A stretch of DNA of 64,000 bases from positions 124,001 to 188,000 of the forward strand of contig ML978165.1 in NCBI GenBank assembly GCA_010015745.1, given 5' to 3'. Within the stretch, counting starts at the first letter, position 1. Every line of letters begins with the position of its first letter. Position numbers and translations under genes: made by a program. Source of the stretch: Setomelanomma holmii (taxonomy: Eukaryota; Ascomycota; Dothideomycetes; Pleosporales; Phaeosphaeriaceae). The notes beneath the pieces are model-generated. The model searched no databases, was not told the DNA's origin, and worked only from the letters and a program-made list of their open reading frames with translations. Positions 47,094 to 57,906 of the stretch are shown one piece after another.

Positions 47094-47681
47094 AAGACAG
47101 GCGACGTGCCTCCCGTAACTTCCGATCCCTCTAGATTGGATGTAGCTCTTGCAGACTTGCCTGTGGCTCAGCCGCTGCAGGCTTCTGGTATCGCGCCCGT
47201 TGATGCTACAGGCCACACACTTCTGACCGTCGCAACTGAAAAACAGAGACAGAACTCTGCGCAGAGGACACGATCGCCCTCCTCCCTTGACCCTATATAC
47301 GGGCCGGAGTCAGGCAGTAAGGAAGACGAGCAGGAACCGAAGACGACAGAATTACTCCCAAAATTGGATTCATCCCGGTCCATCGATATGTCCGAGAACG
47401 ATCAGCTTGGCTCTGCAGCCGCAGGCGATCCGCAGATGCCCATCCTTATCATAGATGGCTCAGCGTGGTCCGACGACTCTTCTGATAGTGATACATTGAT
47501 CTCGCCAATTACGCCAAACAACGACACCTACCCGCCAGAGTTCTACGCTTCGTCGGCAGTGAATGTTCCGTTGGTAGAGCTGAATGCCCTAATGGACGCT
47601 TCGACTTTATTGGAGGATGCGACACTGCAAGACCTTAGCATAATGCAGGATGAGGACCATGTTCGTGAGGATATTCTGTGA
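47094..47681 (+). other. In-frame 3' open extension of the cyclin gene
   Basis: Directly after the cyclin TAG the same frame runs 195 codons to TGA at 47679-47681. No ATG begins it; its first start-like codon is GTG at 47106. It is acidic, with protein-like blocks (PQMPILIIDGSAWSDDSSDS, PLVELNALMDASTLLEDATL). Removing GTGCGA...GACAG (51 nt) or GTACAA...GACAG (66 nt), both phase 1, skips the TAG and joins the cyclin to this frame. So it is probably a longer C-terminus made by splicing, or less likely stop readthrough or a chance open 3' UTR. Confidence 0.55.
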
Positions 47682-48084
47682 TATGAAGGAGTTGAGACAG
47701 GTCTAGTGTCTTGGGTTGGCACACATGATACCACTCGGAGGGCACAGTTGAGTATATCAGCGTACAAATTATTGTTATTTGCAATCAATCACTTCTCGAG
47801 CAACCCGGAGTCTCGACGGCGAGCTACAGCTTCGTATACAAGTTCGATTGCCAGGGAAAGCCAAGGTAGGTAATTGCACAACTTCGTAAAATTCTCGAGG
47901 ATGTCAAGCATATCACAGCCGCTAGACCATAGTGTATAAATACGCACGCGGGTACAAAAAAAAACCGGATACCGAAAACCACGCTAAAAAAAATGAACGT
48001 CCACAACACCAGCTTCACAACCACACATCTTTTTGAGCCCAAATTTCTATACAACACCCTATAGCTGACTGGGATAATCGTGCG
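47682..48084. other. Intergenic
   Basis: About 400 bp, rather AT-rich, leading into the transposon relic. No terminal inverted repeat could be assigned. Confidence 0.4.
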
Positions 48085-49325
48085 CAACATGAAACACCCA
48101 CTCGTGCAAAAGTCCGAGGTGCAATTAGATTCTTAGAGGCCAAAAAGATACCGTACTTCAAGCAGGACGTCTTTGATCACTTCGCCGTCTCTCACCGCCA
48201 GGGATGGGCCATGATCTCCGAAGCTTATAAGGACCGCCAACACCATAGACCTAAGGGTGAGGAGCACCGTGGCAGGCCTCGTAAAGTGACTATTTGGCAT
48301 CCAAAAGAGATGGATAGAACTAGAAAAGAGGACGGCTTTGAGGCCCGAAAGATGAGCTGGCTTAAGCTTGGTTTTAAGGTAGGATTAGAGGGTATAGATG
48401 CTCGTACAACAGCTCATGCGATGGGCAATTCTATGAGTTATCACAAGTGTATTGCATGTTAAAATAGGTAGTGTAATAAGAGCACAGCGACGGCTCGTAA
48501 AGGCTTAGGCTAAGCAGATGATTAAGCGCTATCCTAAGCCAAAGGACTAGTATATTGTGCGCTTTTCTAACGAGGTGCACTAGGCTATTAGCCCCCAAGG
48601 CTCTATCTATATCGTCCGAAAGGCAGGCAAGAGATACTGCTCCGATTGTATACAAGTACGAGAGGAAAAAGATAAGCATAATAAGAACTTGAAGCGCATA
48701 CATGTCTAGGCTGCCGTCGGCCACGATTTCAAGATCGAGCTCACCTTCTGCTCCATCACAAGTAAATCTAATAGTAAGATGACGCAGCGCGCTTACATGG
48801 ATCAAATTCTGGAGCCTGTAGTGAAGCCTTAGCAAGAAAGAGGAGACCGCTTTGTATTGGAGGACGATGGCGACTCCAGCCATGGCCCAGGCAAAAGCAA
48901 CATTGTAAGCAAATAGAAGGAGGATAACAAGCTCACAAACTACTGTAACTGCCACTCCAGCCCTAACTTTGCACCCATTGAGAATTGCTAGCAACTGTTG
49001 AGAGCAGGTGCTGCCTAGACAATCAGACGCAGCAGTCGCAAGGACCTCAGTTATGGGAGGAGCAAGTGGCTGGTAAACAGAGTACTTAGCCTCTCAACTC
49101 ACCTGAGACCAATTAATAACTCTTACATCAATTTTCTACTTTAACAGCAACCACCAAAGCAGTACGTTAAGAAGTTTCCTCATTAGGGACGAGCAGCATG
49201 CGAGAGAGTTAGCGGTTGAAGGATAGGAGAAGATCTCCCAAGAGATCATCAATGAGAGAGTAGAGACTATACCACAAAAGCTAAAGGACTGCATTGAGAT
49301 GGAGGGCCAGATGACTGGCTGGTGA
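48085..49325 (+). mobile_element. Degenerate Tc1/mariner-type DDE transposon relic
   Basis: A plus-strand frame of about 410 codons reads as a fungal Tc1/mariner transposase with many stops. The start keeps an HTH region (TRAKVRGAIRFLEAKKIPYF, then VFDHFAVSHRQGWAMI) up to MSYHKCIAC. The first catalytic motif, normally FSDEVHFG, reads FSNEVH then a stop (Asp to Asn). The second is intact (LEDDGDSGHGPGKSNIV). The third is SPNFAPIENC followed by TAG where Trp is expected. Many expected Trp and Gln codons are TAG or TAA. This is a G-to-A and C-to-T pattern, as left by repeat-induced point mutation. Bounds are those of recognisable coding; I found no clear TIRs or TA duplication. Not functional. 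Confidence 0.85.
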
Positions 49326-49796
49326 GCTTTTTTAGTGGGGAAAACGCGAATCTCAACACCAGAAAAAGCCTGTATATACCCATCTACTGCTAAGCGAGCA
49401 GCCTCACAGAATTTAAGCTCTTACTGTTATGCTGCATCGCTGAAATCCATATATTCCTACTCTCCCTAGTAGATTTGGTAGTGTTGAGGAACGCCAAGGA
49501 AGTCGGTGTGCGGGGTTTCTTTGTACCCGTGTGATACGGTCTATACGGGCTGCAACCAGGTCGACGAGAGTGCGAAGTACGCTAGGTTGAGTAGTGCCGC
49601 ACGATGCCACGCGCTTCCGCTCGCAATCATTTGACGTCAACACGGAGACTCCGGAACTTTTTCCTCTCCTTCTTGCGTTTCTGTCCCATTTCGTGTGCTT
49701 GATACCCTCATAGCTTTGTCGACTTTGTTCTTTACTACGACTTGTATAGCTTGCGTCTCTCGAGCTTTAGATAAGGGATCGATACACGAATTCATC
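49326..49796. other. Intergenic, hydrolase upstream region
   Basis: About 470 bp between the transposon relic and the hydrolase start. The hydrolase frame is open back to 49695 but only from GTG codons. Nothing else seen. Confidence 0.4.
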
Positions 49797-51257
49797 ATGG
49801 ATTCCTCACCATCTGGAATGCTGAAGCTCTTGCTTCCAAAGACTCCATCCATACTGAAAACAGCACTATGGCACAGTTTGTCCATGTCTCCGACAGCCTC
49901 GAAATGGGATCTTCGAACAGCCATCACGATCAACATTATACGGGATATGATGGGCCCTAACTCGACGTCAACTTCCATTTCCGAAATTCAGCGTCTGACT
50001 ACCAAGGACCCACCTGTGAAAGGAAAAGTCTGGGTCTCGAAAGTCGAACTGGCCGCAGCCGAAGAAGATGACGTCCGACAAATGCTCTTCAAAGCAATCA
50101 ACGACATGGGCACAGGCGAAGAGCGATGGACTAAACCCGACACCCGCCCCCTTGAGGCAGAATGGAACGGGTACCGCTCTGATGCTCGCGATGACGAGCC
50201 CGAACCCGCCGACTTGAGCGAACAAGAAAAGTACGACAACATGATGCAGGAAACATCCTCAAAAGCGACTCTCCTCTACTTTCACGGCGGCTCAATGTAT
50301 TTGATGGACCCAGCCACCTACCGCCCCGTGACATCCAAACTCGCCCGCGAAACAGGGGGCCGCGTCTTCAACGTGCGTTACCGTCTGAGTCCCCAGAACC
50401 CATTCCCCGCTGCGCTCCTGGACTGTTTCACCGCGTACCTCAGCCTCCTTCACCCACCCCCGGACGCCCCACACGCCCCAGTACCAGCGGGCGAAATCGT
50501 GTTAGCCGGCGACTCAGCGGGTGGGACATGCGCTACGGCTTTACTTCAACTCTTGTTGCAAGTTCATCGCAGCACACCTGCAGGCCAGATCCCGACAGTC
50601 CGGTTCCACGGGAAAGATGTCGAGATCCCCTTGCCAGCAGGCATCGCGCTGACGAGTCCATGGATCGACATCACGCGGGGTCTGCCTAGTATGGAAGACG
50701 CAACGCTGTATGATTACCTCCCGCCGCCTAGCACGACGGATCATCACAAGCTTCCAAAGTGCGAGGCGTGGCCTGCGGAACCGCCTCGCGCCGAGTTCTA
50801 CTGCGAAACTTCGGCGCTGATGCATCCGTTAGTCTCGCCTTTATCAGCGCAAGATTGGAGTTCTAGTCCACCGGTGTTTTTCTCCGTCGGCGAAGAAATG
50901 CACCGCGATGAAGCCGCGGTGCTGGCGCAGCGCGCTGTCAAGCAGGGTATTACGGTGGTGTGGCGCGACTTTGAAGCGATGCCGCATTGTTTTGCAATGG
51001 TGTTGGAACATATTGATGGGGCGGCGGTGCATGTGGCTGAGTTTGGCAAGTTTTGTAGAGAGGTTGTGGAGGGAAAGACGGTGGTGACGAATGGGGAGTT
51101 TATTCAGGCGAAGAGCTTGGAGAGGAGGGATGTTGATGTAGCGACGGGGTTGACGAAGATCACTGAGGAGGAGGTGGAGGAGTATATGAAGAAGGGAGCG
51201 GAGAATATCGGGAGGAAAGAGGTTAGGGGTGAAGACGAGGCTAGATCCATGTTGTAA
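49797..51257 (+). CDS. Alpha/beta hydrolase fold-3 (HSL-type) esterase
   Basis: Intronless, 486 aa from the ATG at 49797 (MDSSPSGMLKLLLPKTPSIL). The oxyanion-hole motif HGGSMY is at residues 163-168 and the nucleophile elbow GDSAGG at 238-243, with Ser240 as nucleophile. A charge-relay His is likely in AMPHCFAMV near residue 390. This is the hormone-sensitive-lipase family of carboxylesterases and lipases acting on short acyl esters. It is larger than the usual ~330 aa because of an N-terminal ~150-residue region and an acidic C-terminal tail with EEEVEEYMKKGAENIG. No signal peptide, so probably cytosolic or lipid-droplet. The natural substrate cannot be told from sequence. Convergent with the next gene, with 128 bp between stops. 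Confidence 0.88.
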   Translation: MDSSPSGMLKLLLPKTPSILKTALWHSLSMSPTASKWDLRTAITINIIRDMMGPNSTSTSISEIQRLTTKDPPVKGKVWVSKVELAAAEEDDVRQMLFKAINDMGTGEERWTKPDTRPLEAEWNGYRSDARDDEPEPADLSEQEKYDNMMQETSSKATLLYFHGGSMYLMDPATYRPVTSKLARETGGRVFNVRYRLSPQNPFPAALLDCFTAYLSLLHPPPDAPHAPVPAGEIVLAGDSAGGTCATALLQLLLQVHRSTPAGQIPTVRFHGKDVEIPLPAGIALTSPWIDITRGLPSMEDATLYDYLPPPSTTDHHKLPKCEAWPAEPPRAEFYCETSALMHPLVSPLSAQDWSSSPPVFFSVGEEMHRDEAAVLAQRAVKQGITVVWRDFEAMPHCFAMVLEHIDGAAVHVAEFGKFCREVVEGKTVVTNGEFIQAKSLERRDVDVATGLTKITEEEVEEYMKKGAENIGRKEVRGEDEARSML

Positions 51258-51385
51258 GCTGTCTAGCTTCAAGGCATTATGATTCTTCGATCGACCACAT
51301 TATGGAGCAGCCTGCAGTCCCCCAAGGTATTCAAATCCCAATCCTACTTTCACAAACTACTATACACTCAACACCCACACTCCAC

Positions 51386-52729
51386 TCATCCCACCCTTCC
51401 CTGCTCCTCTCTTAGCAACCGCAACCAATCTACCATGACCCTCTTCCCAGCACCGGAAACCACCGGGTACAAGTCTCTAAACCCGGTGGTCTCCACGGCG
51501 TGCTGCGTCTTCCAGGTCTCCGCAACACCCACCCCATCACAATCTTCACCATGAAGCGGGCACACCGGAACACGTGCATTCACCACCGCCTGGCTTCCCT
51601 GCGCCAGCTGGTCACTACCCAGCCGCGCGTTCCAAGCCTGATTGAGCGCCATGGAAGCGCGACGCGGACGGCCTGTGCCAACAGGATATTGGCGGGGAGA
51701 GGCAGGGCGCGAAAGTGTCTCGACAAGCGCAGCCATTTCGCGCGGATCGATCCAGTCTTCTGGGAATTCATTAGTTCCTGTTTCCATGGCCGTTTCACTT
51801 CTGGAAGTGATCGGGGGAGTTTTGCCTTCGGTCACGTTGGATAGGGCGCCCCCTGCCCGGGCCATCTTGTCTTCGACGAGTAAGTGGTGCAGACGCGAGG
51901 TGCTGGCGATTTGCCGGAGGGAACTCGCACTAACGCCACGCGTGGGCGAGACATGGCGCGATGTGTGTGGTGTGTTGGAACCTGACGGGAGACGCGAGCC
52001 AGGCGCCGAGTCAGCTAGGTACTGCGCACGATCGTGCGGTGTGTAGCGGGGCACAACTAGGTGCGCAAAAGATGTATACGAAGCACCGCGTGACCCAGCG
52101 CGAGAAGACACCTGGGTCGGGATCAAGGGCGTCATGGTGGACCATTTCGCTTCACCAGGGGGCTTGTGGACGCTGTGTGAGCCTGAGCGAATGATGGTCG
52201 GCATCTCCAGCACCGTGGTAGGCTCTTCTTCTTCTTCTTCTTCTTCTTCTTCTTCTTCTTCTTCTTCTTCTTCTTCTTCTTCTTCTTCTTCTTCTTCTTC
52301 TTCTTCTTCTTCTTCTTCTTCTTCTTCTTCTTCTTCAAAGACCTCTTCCTGTATGCTCTTCTCCAAAGCCTGCGTAGTCTCGCTCTTCTTCTGCTCTTCC
52401 TCCTCCTTCTGATCGTCCCAGACACGTAAGCAGCTCTTCTTCAGCGCATTGATGCTCGCCTCAGGCACGAGATTCGGGTCATTCGAAGCGTACAACGGGG
52501 CTTGACCTTGTACGGTGCCGATGATGTTGATGCCCTTTTTGGTCGAGAATGGTACAGGCTCGATCGGATTGCCAGCGGGGTAGGCATAGATGTAGTGACC
52601 GCGGTAGTGGTATGCGACGCCCGTCTCGAGAGACACCTGGCCTTGGACGTCGGAGATGTAGACGCGCTGGCCTTGGGCTTTGGCGGCGGCGATGCGGGCG
52701 TTCTGGATCTGCTTCTGAGTGCAAGACAT
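51386..52729 (-). CDS. Hypothetical protein with long polyglutamate tract
   Basis: Single exon, 447 aa from an ATG at 52729 (MSCTQKQIQNARIAAAKAQG). The first ~100 residues may be a small folded unit (GQRVYISDVQGQVSLETGVA, YHYRGHYIYAYPAGNPIEPV). About 40 consecutive Glu residues follow, encoded by a GAA/GAG run at 52225-52336. The rest is Ser/Arg/Pro-rich (SPTRGVSASSLRQIASTSR), with a C-terminal Cys pair (VCPLHGEDCDGVG) and FRDLYPVVSG. The frame is open upstream to 52915 but lacks a credible domain there. I do not recognise the family. The length of the Glu tract probably varies between strains. Confidence 0.65.
   Translation of the reverse strand: MSCTQKQIQNARIAAAKAQGQRVYISDVQGQVSLETGVAYHYRGHYIYAYPAGNPIEPVPFSTKKGINIIGTVQGQAPLYASNDPNLVPEASINALKKSCLRVWDDQKEEEEQKKSETTQALEKSIQEEVFEEEEEEEEEEEEEEEEEEEEEEEEEEEEEEEEEEEEEEPTTVLEMPTIIRSGSHSVHKPPGEAKWSTMTPLIPTQVSSRAGSRGASYTSFAHLVVPRYTPHDRAQYLADSAPGSRLPSGSNTPHTSRHVSPTRGVSASSLRQIASTSRLHHLLVEDKMARAGGALSNVTEGKTPPITSRSETAMETGTNEFPEDWIDPREMAALVETLSRPASPRQYPVGTGRPRRASMALNQAWNARLGSDQLAQGSQAVVNARVPVCPLHGEDCDGVGVAETWKTQHAVETTGFRDLYPVVSGAGKRVMVDWLRLLREEQGRVG
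52225..52336. repeat. (TTC)n / (GAA)n trinucleotide microsatellite, ~37 units
   Basis: An almost perfect TTC run of 112 nt on the plus strand, inside the coding sequence of the preceding gene. On the coding strand it reads GAA and gives polyglutamate. Purity suggests recent expansion by slippage. Confidence 0.95.
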
Positions 52730-53387
52730 GGTCGCAGTTGGAGTTGAGCGATCTGTGTGCGGATCTTGTGACGGCGATTGTGTTTCGATAGTGGACGAGA
52801 AGGTTTTGACAGTGGCGGTGGCGGGCACGAGACTAAACGGCCATCGTGGACAGTTTCCGCAGTGAAAGAGAGCGATATCAAAACAACAACAAACGAGTTG
52901 TTCGCGTCGGCTCAATCAAGAGTTATGATCTGTGAGGCTTTACATGCGCTGCTTGAGGAGATAACAGGAGCTGTGCTTTTATTTCACATGTGATAGGGTA
53001 GATGTGCAAGCAACCAAATGGGGACCTGGCGGTCAATTGGCGGAAGGAGTTTGACGAATGATCTACGGGGGCTATTGCCTACCTATTTGTCCTCTTTGCA
53101 ATGTGCCCAGCATACAAAAAATGATGATACAAGGCTTAGCAGGGCGCATTGCGCCAGTGCATCGCTAAACACGATGAAAACTGGCGATGCGATCAGAGGT
53201 TTGTTGTTTGTACAGTGAGGAGTTCAGCGTACCGAGGAAAAGAAACCGGCGATCAATATCACGAGGAAGAGGAAGTCGAAGCGTGGTGAAAGTGATGGAC
53301 AGATTGATTCATGAGAGTGCAGACATTACGAAAGAGACAGCATAGCGCCAACAACAACAAACATAAGCTCAAGTAAAGCCCCAAAAT
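52730..53387. other. Intergenic
   Basis: About 660 bp: upstream region of the polyglutamate gene and 3' flank of the Chz1 gene. Nothing recognised. Confidence 0.4.
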
Positions 53388-53753
53388 CTACTGGCGACCA
53401 GAAGAAGTGCCATCGTCACCGCCAGCGGTCAAGTCATCAATGCCCTCCTCATCGGAAGGCTCAGTGTAGGTACCAGCCTTCTTAGTGGCACCCCGGGTGC
53501 GCTCATCGAGGATGTTGCTCTCGTCAATAGCTTCATTATCGTCCTTCGCTGCATATTGTTAGCACACATATCAATGTAAAAACGGGAGACCAATCGTACC
53601 CAACTGCTCATCGGAGTCACCGCCGTTGTCATACTCGGTACTTTCAATTGCGGCTCCGTCACCCTGAACGGGGATCGCGGATTGGCCGGTGCGAGACTTG
53701 TAGTCGTCGTCAACAACATCACCTGTTGGTGCGTCGTACTGGTTGGAGCTCAT
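53388..53753 (-). CDS. CHZ1: Histone H2A.Z-H2B chaperone Chz1-like protein
   Basis: Exons 53753-53600 and 53548-53388 joined by a 51-bp intron (GTACGA donor, CTAAC branch, GCAG acceptor, phase 1) give 104 aa. The first half is polar and acidic (MSSNQYDAPTGDVVDDDYKS). The second exon carries the CHZ motif NEAIDESNILDERTRGATKK, followed by an acidic tail (EPSDEEGIDDLTAGGDDGTS). Chz1 holds H2A.Z-H2B dimers for the SWR1 remodeller in the nucleus. Length is usual for filamentous fungi. Without the intron the first exon would end in an unrelated tail, so the splice matters. Confidence 0.85.
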
Positions 53754-55548
53754 ATTGATGTTGATTGTGGAAGTGTTGAAGGGATTGATAGATTGCAAGT
53801 TTTGTGAAGGTGGGTTGAAGATATTGTGGATGGAGAAGATGGATATTGATACTGAGGATGCTGGAATGCATCAGACTTAAGTAGGTCCAACCGCTACGTT
53901 CTACGTCATGTTATTCGATAGTCCATGGAAGCTTATAATGGCTGATTGTCTGAAATAGAGGTACGATCAGATGTGCGATTGTACATTCTGGCGTGATCAG
54001 CCCATGACAGCATGGCTCAAGAGGAACACCCAGGCCCACAGACCGCCTTGCTGTCTGTGGGGTTAGAATAACCCGCTGGGAGACGTGCACATGGCATTTT
54101 GGCGTTCGGGGTCTCGAGCTAGACACGGGAGCTATTCGATGATACGATCGATTCGCGTTGCTTGGGAGATGTGACAGCTGCGTCATTGCGTTATCAAGAC
54201 CGTCATGGACGCTGACCACGCTGTAAACTACGCTGCTGACGGCAATGGACTATCCGAACCATAAGAAGAGGAAGAGGTGCTGTACAGTAATCGGATAGCA
54301 ACACCATCGGGCATTCAAAGTCGAATTCAACGATGCCTACACAACCCGCGATGTATCGACATGACTTGACCTCGATGTCATGTTACGGTGTGGGACGCGC
54401 TCGCTAGAGAGCATTGGCGATCATTGCGGCCAGCACAGACGGCCCATGCAAGGGACAAGGAGAGTCCATATGTGCCGAAGTCGACGCATTGCAGCTCAGT
54501 GCTTGGGAAAGAGTCAGACCAGACGTCAAGACAGACCATTTTGGCAGATAGCGTCAGGGGCTCTTTGTCTAGGCTTCGAGATTGGCGAGACGCTAAGGAT
54601 ATGCAAGATCGATCTCGTCCCGATAACATCGGATTCTGAGCAATTTCGATGATGTCGCGGCTTAAAGAGGGGAAACCTCAGGCCAATGACTGGGGGTTGA
54701 CGTTAGCTCTGACGCGAAACGCGAGAACGCGAGGTCATGATATCACGAAAATCCACTTACCTTTCCGTTTGTGTACAAGTGTTTGTGCGAACGACTGAGA
54801 ATTTGCGTCCCTCTGTCTGCCTTTCCATGTCATTCTGAAAGTCGCATTCGAAGCCGTCTGAGACCAGAAGATCTGAGAAGGAATGGTAGACGCAGCACGG
54901 TAGGAGCGCGTGACGTCAGCTATTTCTATTTGCAATTGCCGATGCTCGTAACGATGCGTATTCAATAGGAGGCATGATCATTGTGCGCACAGCTTTCATC
55001 TTGTGGCCGACTGAAAGGAGAATTCGGGGTACAGATTGCGGGTGGGAAATGGCGAGGTTTGTTGGAGGTCCTGTTCTGTTCCTGCCCTCTTTCGCCCCAA
55101 CTACCTCGCTAGTGCATTATCAAGCACACGACAACATCACTTCTCCAGCCACTCATTTTTCTACAACGTCTGTGCATCAAGAACGGAAGGCCCGAGTCGA
55201 TCATTTTCATTGATTATCCGTCACGAAGTGCAGTAGAAGTTCTGTACTCAAGCACATCCTCTTAAGTGACTGTTCTGCAGCCTTGCTTCAGATTACCCCT
55301 TTATGCCTCACCTCATCGCCTTCAAAGCCTTCAGTGATAATCTTCAGGCTTCCCGCGGTAGAAGGTAGCCCATTTCCATACTCGTATGGAGAACAGATTC
55401 AAATGGTCCAAAAAAAAGGCTAGCTGACACCTTAAATCACGGTTTGAGATTAATATCATCCTTCAATGTCCTGCAAGTGCATCTGAAACCGCATCGCACC
55501 ACTGGAAGTCCAGCGTGTCGCCCCTTCTCTTGTAACAAGCTGGCGAGC
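53754..55548. other. Intergenic, large gene-poor stretch
   Basis: About 1.8 kb. It contains the Chz1 promoter (right next to the start) and the 3' flank of the kinase gene. Frames of 60-100 codons occur on both strands but none is recognisable. Confidence 0.4.
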
Positions 55549-56979
55549 TCACCACTTATTATCGAACACCTTTCCATCAATGTGGTTTATCATCTCTTTC
55601 ACAGGTGCAAGTTTGTCACGACCGGCACCAAAGGCCATGCCCCTACCCATCACATTGCGATAGTTTGCACCTGGAGACACCTTGCCGAGGGTGTATTCGC
55701 GGCGGGTCTCAACACGAGTGGGCACTGGAATAGAGCGGCCGACAATAGCTTCCATAGCCTGCCAGGCAAAAGTAATGCTCTCCTTCGCGCCTGCCGGTAT
55801 ACCAGCTTCGTCGAGCATCATGATCTTGGTATTAGGATATGCCTGTTGGATGTATCGAGTGATGTTGGGGTTGTAAGCGCCGCCACCACACATGAAGATT
55901 TCGTCGATCTCCATACCGGCTGGCTGATAACGTCGGTAGTGGTCTACGATGGCCTGGGCGGTAATACGAGTGACTGTAGCAACGACATCGTCGGGAGACA
56001 TCCCCAACTTCTCGGCTTTCGCGATGAGCTCGAAAGCAAGCGTGTCTCGGAAGACCTCGCGACCAGTCGTCTTGGGCGGGTCAAGGCCAAAGTACTTGTG
56101 TTGTAAGAACTCGTCAATAAGAGCCTGGTTAATGGTACCACGGGCGCCCATTTCTCCATCCTTGTCGTACTCGCGCTCCCCGTTGGTGTAGTGTCGGACG
56201 ACAGCGTCAATGAAAACGTTGCCTGGGCCTGTGTCGAAGTCGTATGTCTCGGACACGCCGCCTTGATTGTCTGGGGGGATAAAGCAGACATTTGCAATGC
56301 CGCCGATATTTTGGCATGCACGGAGCTTAGTGGGGTGGTGGAGAAGAAGAGCATCGAAAAAGGCGATCAATGGAGCGCCCTGGCGGCCGGCTGCCTGATC
56401 TGAGACACGGAAGTCAGTCACGGTGGTGATGCCGGTCCGAGATGCGATAAAGCAGCCCTCGGCCATGGTAAGAGCGGACCGAACCCGACCCGGTTCAGGC
56501 ATAGATAAAAGCCAGATGGTTTGTCCATGCGAACCGATGGCATCGATGGATGCCTTGTCAACGTTGTGCCTCTTGCAAAATTCATCGACTGCATCGGCAA
56601 ACGTCTCTCCGAGGATGACATTAACTTCAGATAAACCAGAAGCGGATGTTTGATCGTGAAGGATGATGTCCAGAAGACGCTTCTTGATTGGCTGAGGTAA
56701 TGGTATTTCATCGTATTTCAGGAGCTCGAAGTGCATAGGAGATTCCGGAGTCTGTTGGCGGAAGCGGCACAGAGTGCAGTCAATGCCATCCTAATAGAGT
56801 CAATATATGTTCAAAGAAAATCGGCAAGATATGAATGGACGCTGTAATATACGGACACATCACAGCATAAAGACAGGGTTAGGAATTAGAAAACACTCGG
56901 CCTCGTAACTTACCATAGAAGTACCGGAGTTCAAGCCCAAGACGGTGAGGTCGAGGGGTGTGTTTTCTTGAGCAATCAT
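55549..56979 (-). CDS. AnmK/levoglucosan-kinase family anhydrosugar kinase
   Basis: Family enzymes open the 1,6-anhydro bond of a sugar while phosphorylating O6 with ATP. Bacterial AnmK acts on anhydro-N-acetylmuramic acid; yeast levoglucosan kinase makes glucose-6-phosphate. Exon 1 (56979-56914) encodes MIAQENTPLDLTVLGLNSGT and a final SM; exon 2 (56790-55549) continues DGIDCTLCRF, giving ~435 aa. The joined GLNSGTSMDGID is the phosphate-binding start of the family. Other motifs: AIGSHGQTIWLL, TDFRVSDQAAGRQGAPLIAF, NIGGIANV, DFDTGPGNVFIDA (Asp208 fits the expected catalytic base), and CGGGAYNPNI. The intron is 123 bp. Fungi lack peptidoglycan, so a levoglucosan-type substrate is more likely than muramic acid. 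Divergent from an MFS sugar transporter. Confidence 0.88.
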
Positions 56980-57906
56980 ATTGAAGAGAATGAAGAGAAT
57001 AGACCGTAGGAGGGCGGAAGGGGTATCTGGGTGGACGAAGAAAGGAGAGCAGAGCAGACGCTGGGGTTTCAACAGACAAGCTCTTGCTGTTTATAGATAC
57101 CTCCGGGAAGTCACGCACTCACGCTGCGGTTCCGGCAACAAAATAAGACAATCTTCTGGAACGTGGAGACATGCACGCTATCCAGCTCGAGCGAGGAGTG
57201 GGTGGCGATAAACCCAGCATCGCGGCACGCACATGGTGGGCTCCCCCGACATGAGGCCAAACTACTCCCGAAAATCGGGTAGTGAGCAGCTGACACAGTA
57301 TCTGTCGGGTAGAAATCCTAGGCAGGTCTTGTGGATGGTGAAATTCGGTTGGTAAATCGAAGTTGGGCTTACAAACTTCGAGGGGAGTTGGTGGTTCGGC
57401 TATTCGCCTAAGCGGCTACACGCTCTGTTAAGCGGCTAAGCGGGCTGTTAAACTGCTACGCGGTTTACGCTCTATCCATCACCCCCGGATTCGACCCAGC
57501 GTCAACGCTAGCCATCATCCGATCGTGTGTTTCCTCGCCTTCGTCCCAGCCTTTTCGCTGTCCGCACCCCGACTTGACTCCAGACCAAATGCTTGTGGCG
57601 CACACGATCCCCAGTCCGCTTGTGCCGGGTGTAGACTCGTGCTGTGGAGGCGCAAGTTAAGGGTGTTATCCCTGGATTGTGCCCTAGTTGTAGCCAGGTC
57701 CAACCTTTTATTACTACTCGCGATATGCCGGCTGATATTCTTGGCTTCGAAGACCATCCGTCTATAAGATCTGTCGATCCCCGGCGGTGGAACGAGGACA
57801 GCACGGTTTCATCTCGAGCGCCTTGCAGCAAAGCACCCGAAATCCATAGCAGGGGCTCGACTTCAACCTTTACCACTCCAAGTCATTGACAGTATCGACC
57901 TTTAGA
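56980..57906. promoter_or_regulatory. Divergent promoter between anhydrosugar kinase and sugar transporter
   Basis: About 930 bp between the two start codons, so both genes can be co-regulated. It contains several CGG triplets, the half-sites typical of Zn(II)2Cys6 proteins, clustered at 57397, 57413, 57433 and 57441. It is the natural place for the cluster regulator to bind; that link is inference. Confidence 0.5.
57405..57475. repeat. Short direct repeats with CGG half-sites
   Basis: TAAGCGGCTA occurs at 57409-57418 and again at 57429-57438, exactly 20 bp apart. A third related copy (CTAAGCGGGCTGTTAA) follows, then ACGCGG. Similar CTCTGTTAA and ACGCTCT words recur in between. Spacing of two helical turns suits tandem binding sites. 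Confidence 0.6.

Noticed and set aside
55549..56979. Peptidoglycan recycling role for the AnmK-like kinase
   Set aside because: Fungi have no peptidoglycan of their own; a levoglucosan-type anhydrosugar is a better guess, though scavenged bacterial wall sugar cannot be excluded.
57480..57510. Possible tRNA B-box (GGGTCGAATCC on the minus strand)
   Set aside because: The T54 position is wrong and no A-box or cloverleaf can be built around it.
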